A stretch of 29,018 nucleotides of DNA, from the NCBI GenBank assembly GCA_035309005.1, contig DATGFP010000062.1, positions 1 to 29,018 on the forward strand, in the 5' to 3' direction. Made by a program: the position numbers and the translations under genes. Every line of letters starts with the position of its first letter. The stretch's first letter is position 1. Under the pieces are notes generated by a model that was not told where the DNA came from, ran no database searches, and was given only the letters and a program-made list of their open reading frames with translations. Of this stretch, positions 1 through 7,224 are shown piece after piece. This stretch comes from DATARH01 sp035309005. Lineage in GTDB: Bacteria; Pseudomonadota; Alphaproteobacteria; ATCC43930; CGMCC-115725.

Positions 1-375
1 GGCCGAATAGGTGTTGACCGGCATGTCGAAATATTCGCCGAGCTCGGCGAATTCCTCGACAAAGCGAATTGTCGCCCTGAGGCCGGCGCCGTAGACCCGG
101 GCGATGAACGCGACATTCTCGCGACCGCAGAGATCGCCGTGGAAGGTGCCGCCAAAGCCGAGCGGAAACGACACCCTGGCAGAGCGGCGGATCATCCCGC
201 GATCGGGCATCTCGGAACCCGCCAGCAGCCGGATCAGCGTCGACTTGCCGGCGCCATTGGCGCCGAGGATGCCGACATTGTGGCCCGGCGCGAATTCGGC
301 GCAGGCATCCGCGAGCACGATCTTGCGCCCGGCGGCCGTGGCATAGGCCTTGGCCACCTTGTCGAGGGTAATCAC
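1..375 (-). CDS. Polysaccharide-export ABC transporter ATP-binding protein, partial (KpsT/Wzt type)
   Basis: The reverse strand reads VITLDKVAKAY..., with a Walker A motif GANGAGKST about 40 residues in. It continues through a KpsT/Wzt-like stretch (FPLGFGGTFHGDLCGRENV) until the window ends, so only about 125 N-terminal residues are visible. The Q-loop, signature and Walker B regions lie outside. In this family the ATPase powers export of capsule or O-antigen-like polysaccharide across the inner membrane through a KpsM/Wzm permease. The start is GTG at 375. It overlaps the stop of the upstream permease gene by four bases (GTGA), the usual sign of translational coupling between two subunits of one transporter. 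The family is clear; the exported glycan cannot be told from the sequence. Confidence 0.88.
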   Translation of the reverse strand, partial: MITLDKVAKAYATAAGRKIVLADACAEFAPGHNVGILGANGAGKSTLIRLLAGSEMPDRGMIRRSARVSFPLGFGGTFHGDLCGRENVAFIARVYGAGLRATIRFVEEFAELGEYFDMPVNTYSA

Positions 376-2114
376 AGCGGCACGCTCAGCCGGCGCCGCA
401 AGCTGCGCTCGAGGCCGAAGCCGGCCAACAGCGCCAGGATCGCCAGGACGACGACGTAGGAGCGGTCGAGCCAGTGTGGCTGGTAGTTCGCAAAGAACCC
501 AGCGCGGAACCAGTCGATCGCTTGCAATAGCGGGTTCCAGGCGAGCACCTCGCGTGCCCAATCCGGCATCATCCCTGGGACATAGAAGATGCCGGAGATG
601 AAATAGAGGACGCGGGCGAGTTGGGCGTAGCCCTTCTCCCACGACCGCCAAAAAACGGTGATCACCGCATTGATGAAACCGCAGCCGCAGCCTAAGGCGG
701 CAATCGCCAGCAGCGCCATCGCCGGCTGCCACAAATCATCCGGCAGCGCCGCCAGCCCGATCGCGTTGAAGCCGGCGAGCAGAACCGCCGCGACGACGAT
801 GTCGGTCATGATTTCGAGAAGGCCGCGCGCCGCGACGACATCGAACGTCGTGACTGGCGGCAACTGCAGCACCGCGCCGTTGCCGGTGATGGCATGGCAC
901 ATGCCGCTACTGGTGTGGACGAACATCAGATAGGGAATAAGGCCGGTGTAATAGAAGATGAAGAAATGCCGGCCGATCGGCGGCTGGCCGCGCATCAGCA
1001 CCGCAAAGGTCGCCGACAATAGCGTGATGTGCAGAACCGGCTCGATCAGCGCCCAGCCGTACCCGAGCTTTAGATCGGGGAAGCGCGTCCGGGTCTCGCG
1101 GATGATCAGCGCGCCGATGACGCGGCGCTGGCCGCGCCAGCGGTCGAGCCATCCGGGCGGCGGCCGCAGCGGTCGCGGCGGCCGTTCGGCGGCGCCGCTC
1201 AAGACGACGTATTCACCGTCGATCGTGTCGAGGCGGTGCGCCAGGAGGTGCAGCACCGCTTCGGCGGCGGGCTTGTCGTCCGGAAAGCGCTGCAATAGCG
1301 CGCCGCCGGCCGCGGTCGCTTCGCTGACGAGGCCGGCCGCGAGGTAAAGGCTTAGCTGCGCGCGCTGCACCTCGCGGTTCCCCGGGTCGAGCGCCGCGGC
1401 CCACGCGAGCGCTGCGGCGCCGCCCGCGATATCGCCGAGCTGCCACAAAAGATGCCCGCGATGCGCGTGATATTCGGCATTGTCGGGCGCCTCGGCGAGG
1501 GCGCGGTCGATCGCGGCGAGCGCCGCCGGCAGCCGATCGCGCAGCATCTCAGCCGCCGACAGCACCCGCAGCAGCCGCGGCTCGGCAGCGGTGTCGGCGG
1601 CGCCGCCGAGCAGCCCCGCAGCCTCGTCGATGCGGCCGGCGGCCATCAGCAATTCCGCCGCGTAGACGAGGGCAGCGCTGTCGTCGGGCGTCAGCGAAGC
1701 GGCATCGAGCGCGGCCGCGATCGCCTCCTCGGCTCGGCCGAGCGCGGCGAGCGAGCCGCTCAGATGGCGATAGCCCTCGGCCCAGTCCGGGCACAGCGCG
1801 AGGAGCCCGCGATAGGCCGAAGCGGCCGCTTCATGGCACCGGCAATTGCTGAACACCCAGGCGCAGATCTGCAACATCGCGACATCGCCGGCGACCCGCG
1901 GCAGCGCGCGGCGGCAGCACTCGACCGCTTCCTCGCGCCGCCCCTCGTGCAGCAGCGCCTCGGCCAGGCGGCATTCGAGTGCGGCGTCCGGTTCGTCAGT
2001 CCTGTCGGCTTGGCTCAGGTAGGCGAGGCACGAATCGAGTTCTCCGGCGTTGAGCGCGGACCACAACCCCTCGATATCTTGCGATGTATGCGCGAGAGCT
2101 ATATTGTCGTTCAA
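372..2114 (-). CDS. TPR domain fused to ABC-2 polysaccharide-export permease (KpsM/Wzm type)
   Basis: A 580-aa protein in two parts. Residues about 15-300 are helical TPR-like repeats, for example the units ending AEAPDN at about 210 and ALDPGN at about 246. A Pro/Arg linker lies near 311-320. Residues about 325-580 are a KpsM/Wzm-like ABC-2 permease: the amphipathic entry RWRGQRRVIGALIIRETRTRF, then about six hydrophobic segments near 355-373, 384-403, 436-458, 464-487, 500-515 and 553-570. Ordinary KpsM/Wzm proteins are about 260 residues, so the TPR part is an addition of over 300 residues, presumably cytoplasmic. It could dock a glycosyltransferase or chain-length factor (inference). The reading frame is continuous across the junction, with no sign of a frameshift. 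It is followed by the coupled ATPase gene. Confidence 0.85.
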   Translation of the reverse strand: MNDNIALAHTSQDIEGLWSALNAGELDSCLAYLSQADRTDEPDAALECRLAEALLHEGRREEAVECCRRALPRVAGDVAMLQICAWVFSNCRCHEAAASAYRGLLALCPDWAEGYRHLSGSLAALGRAEEAIAAALDAASLTPDDSAALVYAAELLMAAGRIDEAAGLLGGAADTAAEPRLLRVLSAAEMLRDRLPAALAAIDRALAEAPDNAEYHAHRGHLLWQLGDIAGGAAALAWAAALDPGNREVQRAQLSLYLAAGLVSEATAAGGALLQRFPDDKPAAEAVLHLLAHRLDTIDGEYVVLSGAAERPPRPLRPPPGWLDRWRGQRRVIGALIIRETRTRFPDLKLGYGWALIEPVLHITLLSATFAVLMRGQPPIGRHFFIFYYTGLIPYLMFVHTSSGMCHAITGNGAVLQLPPVTTFDVVAARGLLEIMTDIVVAAVLLAGFNAIGLAALPDDLWQPAMALLAIAALGCGCGFINAVITVFWRSWEKGYAQLARVLYFISGIFYVPGMMPDWAREVLAWNPLLQAIDWFRAGFFANYQPHWLDRSYVVVLAILALLAGFGLERSLRRRLSVPL

Positions 2115-2161
2115 GTTTAGCGTGTATCCTCGTCGCGGCCCAGTTAATATTTATAATGTAA

Positions 2162-2188
2162 GTTATAAAACGTCGCGAAATTTGTCCA
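2162..2188 (-). promoter_or_regulatory. Candidate promoter for the TPR-permease/ATPase operon
   Basis: Reading the minus strand, TGGACA (2188-2183) is followed after 15 bases by TATAAC (2167-2162), about 48 bases before the permease start. It lies in an AT-rich island (about 2130-2200) that stands out from the GC-rich surroundings. The island also holds TTATAA twice (2151-2156 and 2163-2168) and a plus-strand TATAAT at 2152. The spacer is shorter than the ideal 17, so the exact boxes are uncertain. Confidence 0.35.
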
Positions 2189-2388
2189 TTTATGTTTCGA
2201 AACCGTGGCGGGCTCGGCGGTCGGCATCGGGCGCCCCGGCGCGCCAAAGGGCCGCGGCCGGCCAATTCGGCAACGGCGTTCTTGACTAGCCTTCCCGCGA
2301 ATTCGCCCCTAATCTCCGGGCGACCAAGGTTTCCGAGGGTTTGGCCCAGGGTTGGCGCGGCCGGGGCCGCTGCGATGGGAGGATGGCG

Positions 2389-3444
2389 ATGGCGTTCGAG
2401 TTCGGGATGTTCCACGAGTTCCAGCGGACCGCGGGGGTCACCGACGAGGCGGCTTTCGCCACCTCGTTCGAGCAGATCGACGCCGCCGAGCGCTGGGGGC
2501 TCGACGCGATGTGGCTGGCGGAAATCCATGTCGCGCCGGAACGCTCGGTCTGTTCGGCGCCGCTGACCCTGGCGAGCGCGATCGCGGCGCGCACCAGCCG
2601 CATGAAGATCGGCACCGCGGTCCAGGTATTGCCGCTGTGCCACCCGCTGCGGCTGGCCGAGGAAGTCGCGACGGTCGACCAGATCAGCCATGGTCGGCTG
2701 ATCTTCGGGGTCGGCCGCAGCGGCTTTCCGCGCACTTACGAAGCCTACGGCGTGCCCTATGGCGAGAGCCGCGAACGCTTTGCCGAGACCCTGGAAATAT
2801 TGAAGCGGGCGTGGACCGAGCCGTCGTTTTCCTACCAGGGCAAGTATTACAGCTTCGACAACGTCAAGGTGACCCCGAAGCCTTATCAAAAGCCGTGGCC
2901 GGAGATCCGCGTCGCCGCCAACAGCGCCGACACCTTTCCCCAGATCGCGCGCCAGGGGCATGCCGTCTTCGTCGCGGTGCGGCTCGGAACCCTCGAGGAG
3001 CTTGAGCCCAACATCACCGCCTACCGCCAGGCGTGGAAGGAAGCTGGCCATCCGGGCGAGGGCAAGGTGTTCCTGCGCGCCCCGGTATACCTCGCCGACA
3101 CCGACCGCGCGGCGCGCGAGGAGCCGGAAGAAAGCATCATGTATTTCTACCGCTACCTGGGCGAGCGGCTCGAGGATTCGGCGACCCGTTCCGGCGTCCA
3201 GCAAGCTGACATGCGGGTCGAGCGCGGCCGGCGGCTGCAAACCATCAGCTACGAGGATGCGCTCAGGGAGAAGCTCATCGTCGGCTCGCCCGAGCGGGTG
3301 GCCGACCGGCTCCAGGGCCTGAAGGAGCATCTCGGCCTCGACGGCATCCTGTGCGAGATGAATTGCGGCACCAAGATCCCGCATGAGCGGGTGATGAAAT
3401 CGCTGCAGCTGTTGTGCGAGAAGGTTAGCCCGCGCTTCAACTGA
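2389..3444 (+). CDS. LLM-class flavin-dependent monooxygenase (bacterial luciferase family)
   Basis: A 351-aa protein of the bacterial luciferase-like superfamily. These enzymes use reduced FMN from a partner reductase to oxygenate an organic substrate. Family features include AERWGLDAMWLAEIHV near the N-terminus, TSRMKIGTAVQVLPLCHPLRLAEEVATVDQ split over two strands and helices, and GRLIFGVGRSGFPRTYEAYGVPY. A downstream segment (VKVTPKPYQKPWPEIRVAA) and a C-terminal IVGSPERVADRL motif also fit. The start is set by GGGAGG at 2377-2382. ATG 2383 touches it and ATG 2389 sits six bases away, so 2389 is preferred; a TTG at 2341 is unlikely. The substrate is unknown. The gene stands alone, with a divergent transporter upstream and a convergent neighbour downstream. 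Confidence 0.87.
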   Translation: MAFEFGMFHEFQRTAGVTDEAAFATSFEQIDAAERWGLDAMWLAEIHVAPERSVCSAPLTLASAIAARTSRMKIGTAVQVLPLCHPLRLAEEVATVDQISHGRLIFGVGRSGFPRTYEAYGVPYGESRERFAETLEILKRAWTEPSFSYQGKYYSFDNVKVTPKPYQKPWPEIRVAANSADTFPQIARQGHAVFVAVRLGTLEELEPNITAYRQAWKEAGHPGEGKVFLRAPVYLADTDRAAREEPEESIMYFYRYLGERLEDSATRSGVQQADMRVERGRRLQTISYEDALREKLIVGSPERVADRLQGLKEHLGLDGILCEMNCGTKIPHERVMKSLQLLCEKVSPRFN

Positions 3445-3504
3445 GGCCGCAACTGAAGCCGCGCGCCGCGCCGCCAGCGCGGCTGATCCCGGCGCGCCTG
3501 ATCC

Positions 3505-3531
3505 GCCTGATCCTGCTTGGCGAGATCAGGC
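3505..3531. terminator. Hairpin between convergent genes, possible bidirectional terminator
   Basis: GCCTGATC (3505-3512) and GATCAGGC (3524-3531) form a perfect 8-bp stem with an 11-base loop, in the 109-bp gap between two converging genes. There is no T-tract on either side, so intrinsic termination would be weak. A second CCTGATC at 3498 and a 12-base direct repeat (CAACTGARGCCGC at 3438 and 3450, overlapping the stop codon of the upstream gene) suggest local duplication. Confidence 0.3.
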
Positions 3532-3553
3532 CGCGCCCGCTCGCGGCGGCGGC

Positions 3554-4012
3554 TCAATTGCGCTCGAAGGCGGTGCCCTCCATGGCGCTCAGCCGGCGAT
3601 CGAAATCGCTCGTCGCGACCGCGCGGATATAAGTCTCGACGACCTGCGCCAGCTGCGCCGCCTCGCTCGGGGTGATGAGGCCCTGCGTCGCCGCGGTGGC
3701 GAGGGCGGCCATCGCGCTGGCGAGGTCGCCCGGGCCGGCGATCTGCGGCATGTGGAACGCGACGGCCCGCTCGCGGCGCGGCGCGACGACACGGTCGAGG
3801 CAGAGGCGCAGCGCGGTCGTGTCGCCCTCGAGCGCGAGGTCGAGCGCCTTCCGGGTCAAGGCCTGCGCCTCGCTCTCGAGCAGCGCCTCGACGACGAGCG
3901 TCGCGCGATTGCGCAGCCCCACCGGCCGCCCGGTGGGATTACCCGAATGCCCCTTGGTAAAGCGCCCATATTGGTCGCGCCGCAGATGCGGCGGCAGAGC
4001 GATGTCGTGCAT
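3554..4012 (-). CDS. DUF5681 domain protein
   Basis: A 152-aa protein with the N-terminal DUF5681 signature RDQYGRFTKGHSGNPTGRP (about residues 11-29). It is followed by helices rich in Glu/Ala/Leu (EALLESEAQALTRKALDLALEGDTTALRLCLDR in two stretches) and PRRERAV. The function of the family is unknown. From memory, members are often found near phage, plasmid or integrative genes, but no such gene is recognisable here. The start at 4012 (MHDIALPP) has AGCAGG six bases upstream. The open frame extends to 4057, but that part overlaps the promoter and palindrome and is probably untranslated. The protein has no obvious helix-turn-helix, signal peptide or membrane segment. Confidence 0.75.
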   Translation of the reverse strand: MHDIALPPHLRRDQYGRFTKGHSGNPTGRPVGLRNRATLVVEALLESEAQALTRKALDLALEGDTTALRLCLDRVVAPRRERAVAFHMPQIAGPGDLASAMAALATAATQGLITPSEAAQLAQVVETYIRAVATSDFDRRLSAMEGTAFERN

Positions 4013-4047
4013 GGATGTGCCTGCTGGATGAAATTGGCATCGTGATG

Positions 4048-4076
4048 TTAATATCATAATGATATGATGATGTCAA
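4048..4076 (-). promoter_or_regulatory. Near-consensus sigma-70 promoter of the DUF5681 gene
   Basis: On the minus strand TTGACA (4076-4071) is separated by exactly 17 bases from TATTAA (4053-4048). That is a perfect -35 box and a good -10 box at ideal spacing, which is rare in such GC-rich DNA. The predicted transcript would start near 4041, giving a short leader before the ATG at 4012. Confidence 0.65.
4051..4065. promoter_or_regulatory. Perfect palindrome inside the DUF5681 promoter, likely operator
   Basis: ATATCAT-A-ATGATAT is a perfect 7-1-7 inverted repeat. It fills most of the spacer and touches the -10 box, the classical position for a repressor that excludes RNA polymerase. No regulator gene is adjacent, so the factor is unknown. 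Confidence 0.5.
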
Positions 4077-4104
4077 GAACAAATGAGGAACACGAAATTT
4101 CCTG

Positions 4105-6327
4105 CTAAAACCGCTGCGTCAGCCCGGCAAGGACCGTGCGGCGCGGTCCGAATTGCGGCGCACCGACGCCGACCCCGGTGCCGTCGCGGATCTCGTACTT
4201 CGCGTCGAGCAGATTGACGATGTCGAGGCGCGCCTCAAGGCCCTGGAAGCGGCCGGCGGCAATCTTCTGCACGAGGCTCAGATTGACCTGCTGATAGTCG
4301 GGCAGGCTGCTGCCGTTGGGGGTGCCGCCGCCTGCCCGCAGGCCGCTGCCGTAGAGCAGGTCGAGCGAAATGCGGGTTTTCGTCGCCGGATAGGTGTAGG
4401 CAACCCCGGCCGAGGCGGTGTAGGTCTGGTCGTGATCGGTGTGGATGTAATGGTCGGCAATAAAGGCCAGTTCGTCCGGCTGGAAGTTGAACTGGCCGGA
4501 GACGATGTCCTTGCCGAGCGCCTTCGCCGCCGCGAAATTCCCGTAGAAGTGCCAATCGTCAACATCGTAGGCGAGGGTCAGCTCGGCGCCGCGGTTGATG
4601 CCGTGCGCATAGTTGAACGCGGTCAGGATGATCGGCGCGCCGAACTGGCCCTCGTCGATCAGGTTGGTGGCCCGGCGATAGTAGAGATCGACGCCCACCT
4701 TCAGCCCGGGTAGCAGGGTCTGCTGGGCGCCGACATCGAAATAGTCGTCGCGCTCGGCTTTGACGTTGCTGTCGGTGGTGACGCTCGGCGCCGCCGTGGT
4801 GTTGGCGAACGGCGCGATGTCGGCGGGTCCGACCAACTCGAACGGCGGCGGCGTGAAATAGCGGGCGTAGCCGGCATGCAGCGTTGTCCGCTCGCTCGGC
4901 TCCCACACCAGGTTGAGGCGCGGGCTGATTTGGTTTTCGTGGGTGAACGCGTCGACGATGTCGAAGCGGCCGCCGAAATTGATTGTGACGGTCGGCAGGA
5001 TTTTCCACTCGTCCTGCAAGTAGACGCCGTAAAGCCAGCCGGTCTTGCCGCTCGAAGCGACCAGCGAGAGCGGGGTGTCGGAGGCCTGCGAACCGTCGGG
5101 GTTGAGCGCCAGCACCTGCGAACTGGCCTGCGATATCGCGCGCTCGCCCTGAACGAAGAACCCGGCCCGCAAGGTGTGATCGGCCGACAAACGGTAGCTG
5201 CCGTCACCCTGCGTGCCGGTCGCGATGTCGCGGCGGTAGGCGGTCTGCGCGACGCCGTTGAACAGCAGATCGCCGAGCGGATCGGGTGTGAAGTAGACGC
5301 TGCTGTAGCGGCTGAAGAGGGAGAGCTGGAAATCGAGCGGACTAAGTGTCTCCTGCAACGTGGCGATGCCGTAATGCGTGATCTGCCGCTGGTTTTCGTT
5401 CAACTGGCTGGAATCGAAATCGCTGACGCCATTGACCACCAGGCCGAGGCTCGGCGTCTGGCCAGGATTGTTCGGGATCTGGAACTGGCTGCGCGAGGTG
5501 CCGAGGATGAGGCTCAGCCGCGCCGTCGGGTCGATGATGCCGGAGAGATAGGCAAGGCCGCGCTGCTGGTCGGTGCTGTCGTGGATCGCGTTGAAACCGC
5601 TGGTCGGGTTCTCGACCCCGATCGCATTGTGCAGGAACTCGCCGGTCACGAAGTAGTCGACCTGGCCGACCCGTCCGCCGTATTCGAAGCTCGGCTGCAG
5701 CCAATCGCGCGAGCCGCCGTAGAGCGACACCGCGCCGCCCGGGTCGAGGGTGCCGGTCTTGGTCTGGATGTCGATGATGCCGGCGGTGCGGAAGCCGTAT
5801 TGCGCCGGCAGCGCGCCGGTAATCAATGACACCGATTGCGCCAAACGGGTTTCGAGCGCCTGCCCGAAGACATTGATGCCCTCCGGCAGTTGCACGCCGT
5901 TGAGGCGGTACTGCAAATTCGCGTGGTCGCCGCGCACGTGCAGCTGGCCGAACGAATCCTGGCTGACGCTCGGGGCCTGCAGAACCAACTGGTTGAACGG
6001 CGCGTTGTCGCCCTGCGGCTGGTCGGCGATTGCCGCGGGGGTGAATTTGTAGGTGCTGGCGCCGAGGCTCGGCTCGATCTGCGCGCGCGCGGCATCGAGC
6101 GCCTTGGCGATAATATCGACGTTGAGCACCAAGGATCCTTGCGCGGGCGCGTCGGCGGCGCTTTCGCCAGCGGCGGCCGGCATCCCCCACAGCAGGCAAA
6201 CAAGCGCGGCGAGGCCGCCGGCGCGAACCGCGCATGGCGCCGCCCCAGGGCGCTGCGCTGGCGATGCCCGCCGCGATCGGCGCGCCTTCTCGGCTGCGCG
6301 CCTGCCCGAACCGCATCCGCCGTGCAT
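4105..6327 (-). CDS. TonB-dependent outer-membrane receptor
   Basis: A 740-aa outer-membrane receptor. It has a long basic n-region and a hydrophobic signal core at about residues 38-50 ending in AAA. A plug domain lies at about 90-200 (QLHVRGDHANLQYRLNGVQL, SLITGALPAQYGFRTAGII). A beta-barrel follows, ending in a C-terminal phenylalanine (LAGLTQRF), as expected for BAM-assembled proteins. Such receptors import scarce ligands (ferric chelates, cobalamin, metals, oligosaccharides) with energy from TonB-ExbB-ExbD. The ligand cannot be assigned. No clear TonB box is visible at the mature N-terminus, and no B12-box-like riboswitch lies upstream. ATG 6327 is the only good start, with a weak ribosome site. 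Two TonB-like proteins are encoded near 19433-21543. Confidence 0.88.
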   Translation of the reverse strand: MHGGCGSGRRAAEKARRSRRASPAQRPGAAPCAVRAGGLAALVCLLWGMPAAAGESAADAPAQGSLVLNVDIIAKALDAARAQIEPSLGASTYKFTPAAIADQPQGDNAPFNQLVLQAPSVSQDSFGQLHVRGDHANLQYRLNGVQLPEGINVFGQALETRLAQSVSLITGALPAQYGFRTAGIIDIQTKTGTLDPGGAVSLYGGSRDWLQPSFEYGGRVGQVDYFVTGEFLHNAIGVENPTSGFNAIHDSTDQQRGLAYLSGIIDPTARLSLILGTSRSQFQIPNNPGQTPSLGLVVNGVSDFDSSQLNENQRQITHYGIATLQETLSPLDFQLSLFSRYSSVYFTPDPLGDLLFNGVAQTAYRRDIATGTQGDGSYRLSADHTLRAGFFVQGERAISQASSQVLALNPDGSQASDTPLSLVASSGKTGWLYGVYLQDEWKILPTVTINFGGRFDIVDAFTHENQISPRLNLVWEPSERTTLHAGYARYFTPPPFELVGPADIAPFANTTAAPSVTTDSNVKAERDDYFDVGAQQTLLPGLKVGVDLYYRRATNLIDEGQFGAPIILTAFNYAHGINRGAELTLAYDVDDWHFYGNFAAAKALGKDIVSGQFNFQPDELAFIADHYIHTDHDQTYTASAGVAYTYPATKTRISLDLLYGSGLRAGGGTPNGSSLPDYQQVNLSLVQKIAAGRFQGLEARLDIVNLLDAKYEIRDGTGVGVGAPQFGPRRTVLAGLTQRF

Positions 6328-6348
6328 CGATGATCTCGCGCCATCGGG

Positions 6349-6380
6349 ATGTTATAAAATTTAACGATATGTTATATCAT
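6349..6380. promoter_or_regulatory. AT-rich repeat-bearing promoter region of the TonB receptor
   Basis: ATGTTATA occurs at 6349 and again at 6369, one start 20 bases from the other (about two helical turns). The second copy is inside the inverted repeat GATAT-GTT-ATATC (6366-6378). ATGTTATATCAT (6369-6380) closely matches ATGTTAATATCAT (4045-4057) in the DUF5681 promoter. The block lies 20-50 bases upstream of the receptor start, where a regulator would act. The remaining sequence from 6381 to 6542 shows nothing I can name. Confidence 0.4.
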
Positions 6381-6542
6381 TTCTTACATCAAGGAGGATT
6401 ATCGGAACGCTGCGCGGAAAGCCGGACGGCCGGGGAGGGGCGCGCGGACGCTATTGCGCTGGCGCCGGAGGTGGCGCGCGCCGGTGCGGGTCGGATCGAT
6501 GTCGCGGCAGGCGGGCCGCGATAGCGAACCGCCCGCTTCAAG

Positions 6543-7004
6543 CTATGCCGGCGGCGGCAACTTCCAGGAGGAGCGCGCCAGGAGCTTCCAGTGGCCGCCC
6601 TGTTTCTGCCAAACCTGCATGACGCCGATCTTGGTGTTGGTGACCTTGCCGTCGAGCTCGCTTTCGGCGACCCAAAGGTGGCGCACGACGGCGTTGTCGC
6701 CGACGATCTGGACCGTCATTTCGGGCCATTCGAGCGACTTGACGGTGCCCTTTCGCGTCATCGCCCCGGCGATGAATTCGGCCTTGTTCTGCAGCCGGGC
6801 GTCGGAGTGGCTGTAGCTCAGCTGCGCCGCGGTGAGCGAGTCGAGTGTCGCCTTGTCCTTTTTGATCCAGGCGGCGCGCAATTCCTCGACGGCCTTCTTC
6901 ACCGCCCCTTCATCGGCCGTTTGCGCGACCGCCGCGCGGGTCAAGGACGAGGCCGCGAGCGCGAGCACGCCCGCCGCGGCGAGGTGACGACGTGATAATT
7001 TCAT
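6543..7004 (-). CDS. Exported DUF4440/SnoaL-like (NTF2 fold) protein
   Basis: A 153-aa protein that starts MKLSRRHLAAAGVLALAASS, a Tat-type signal (twin Arg, hydrophobic core, cleavage near AVAQ at about residue 28). The mature part reads VKKAVEELRAAWIKKDKATLDSL, then LSYSHSDARLQNKAEFI, and ends MQVWQKQGGHWKLLARSSWKLP, typical of DUF4440 or SnoaL-like NTF2-fold domains. These bind small ligands or act as minor enzymes; no catalytic role can be assigned. The start is fixed by GGGAGGA five bases upstream of ATG 7004. The open frame extends upstream to 7190, but that part has no ribosome site. It shares strand with the TonB receptor but is 215 bases away from it, so co-transcription is uncertain. 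Confidence 0.8.
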   Translation of the reverse strand: MKLSRRHLAAAGVLALAASSLTRAAVAQTADEGAVKKAVEELRAAWIKKDKATLDSLTAAQLSYSHSDARLQNKAEFIAGAMTRKGTVKSLEWPEMTVQIVGDNAVVRHLWVAESELDGKVTNTKIGVMQVWQKQGGHWKLLARSSWKLPPPA

Positions 7005-7224
7005 GGCTTCCTCCCGTTTGTGTGCGACGCGATCGACGTCGCTTCGGGCAAGACTTTCCGTCCGAGGAAGGCGCGCCGCAACGGAATTCGCTCCCCGCCG
7101 AGGCTCACAAGCAGAAAGTCGGCCTCGCGGCGCCGGAACTCGCCGCTGCGGCGCAATTGCGCTGGCGCCGCGGCGCCCGATCGGGCTCAAATCGCTGGGA
7201 TGCCGTTTTGCGAGAGCGCTGGCG

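Noticed and set aside
1996..3384. 462-codon minus-strand frame opposite the luciferase-family gene
   Set aside because: It runs through the AT-rich promoter island and the real plus-strand gene, with no ribosome site or motif.
4051..4065. Fur box in the DUF5681 promoter
   Set aside because: The 7-1-7 form fits, but the half-site ATATCAT is not the Fur half-site TGATAAT. The factor was left unassigned.
6328..6542. Cobalamin riboswitch before the TonB receptor
   Set aside because: Reading the minus strand I found no B12 box (GCCACTG-like) or long structured leader; only AT-rich repeats are present.
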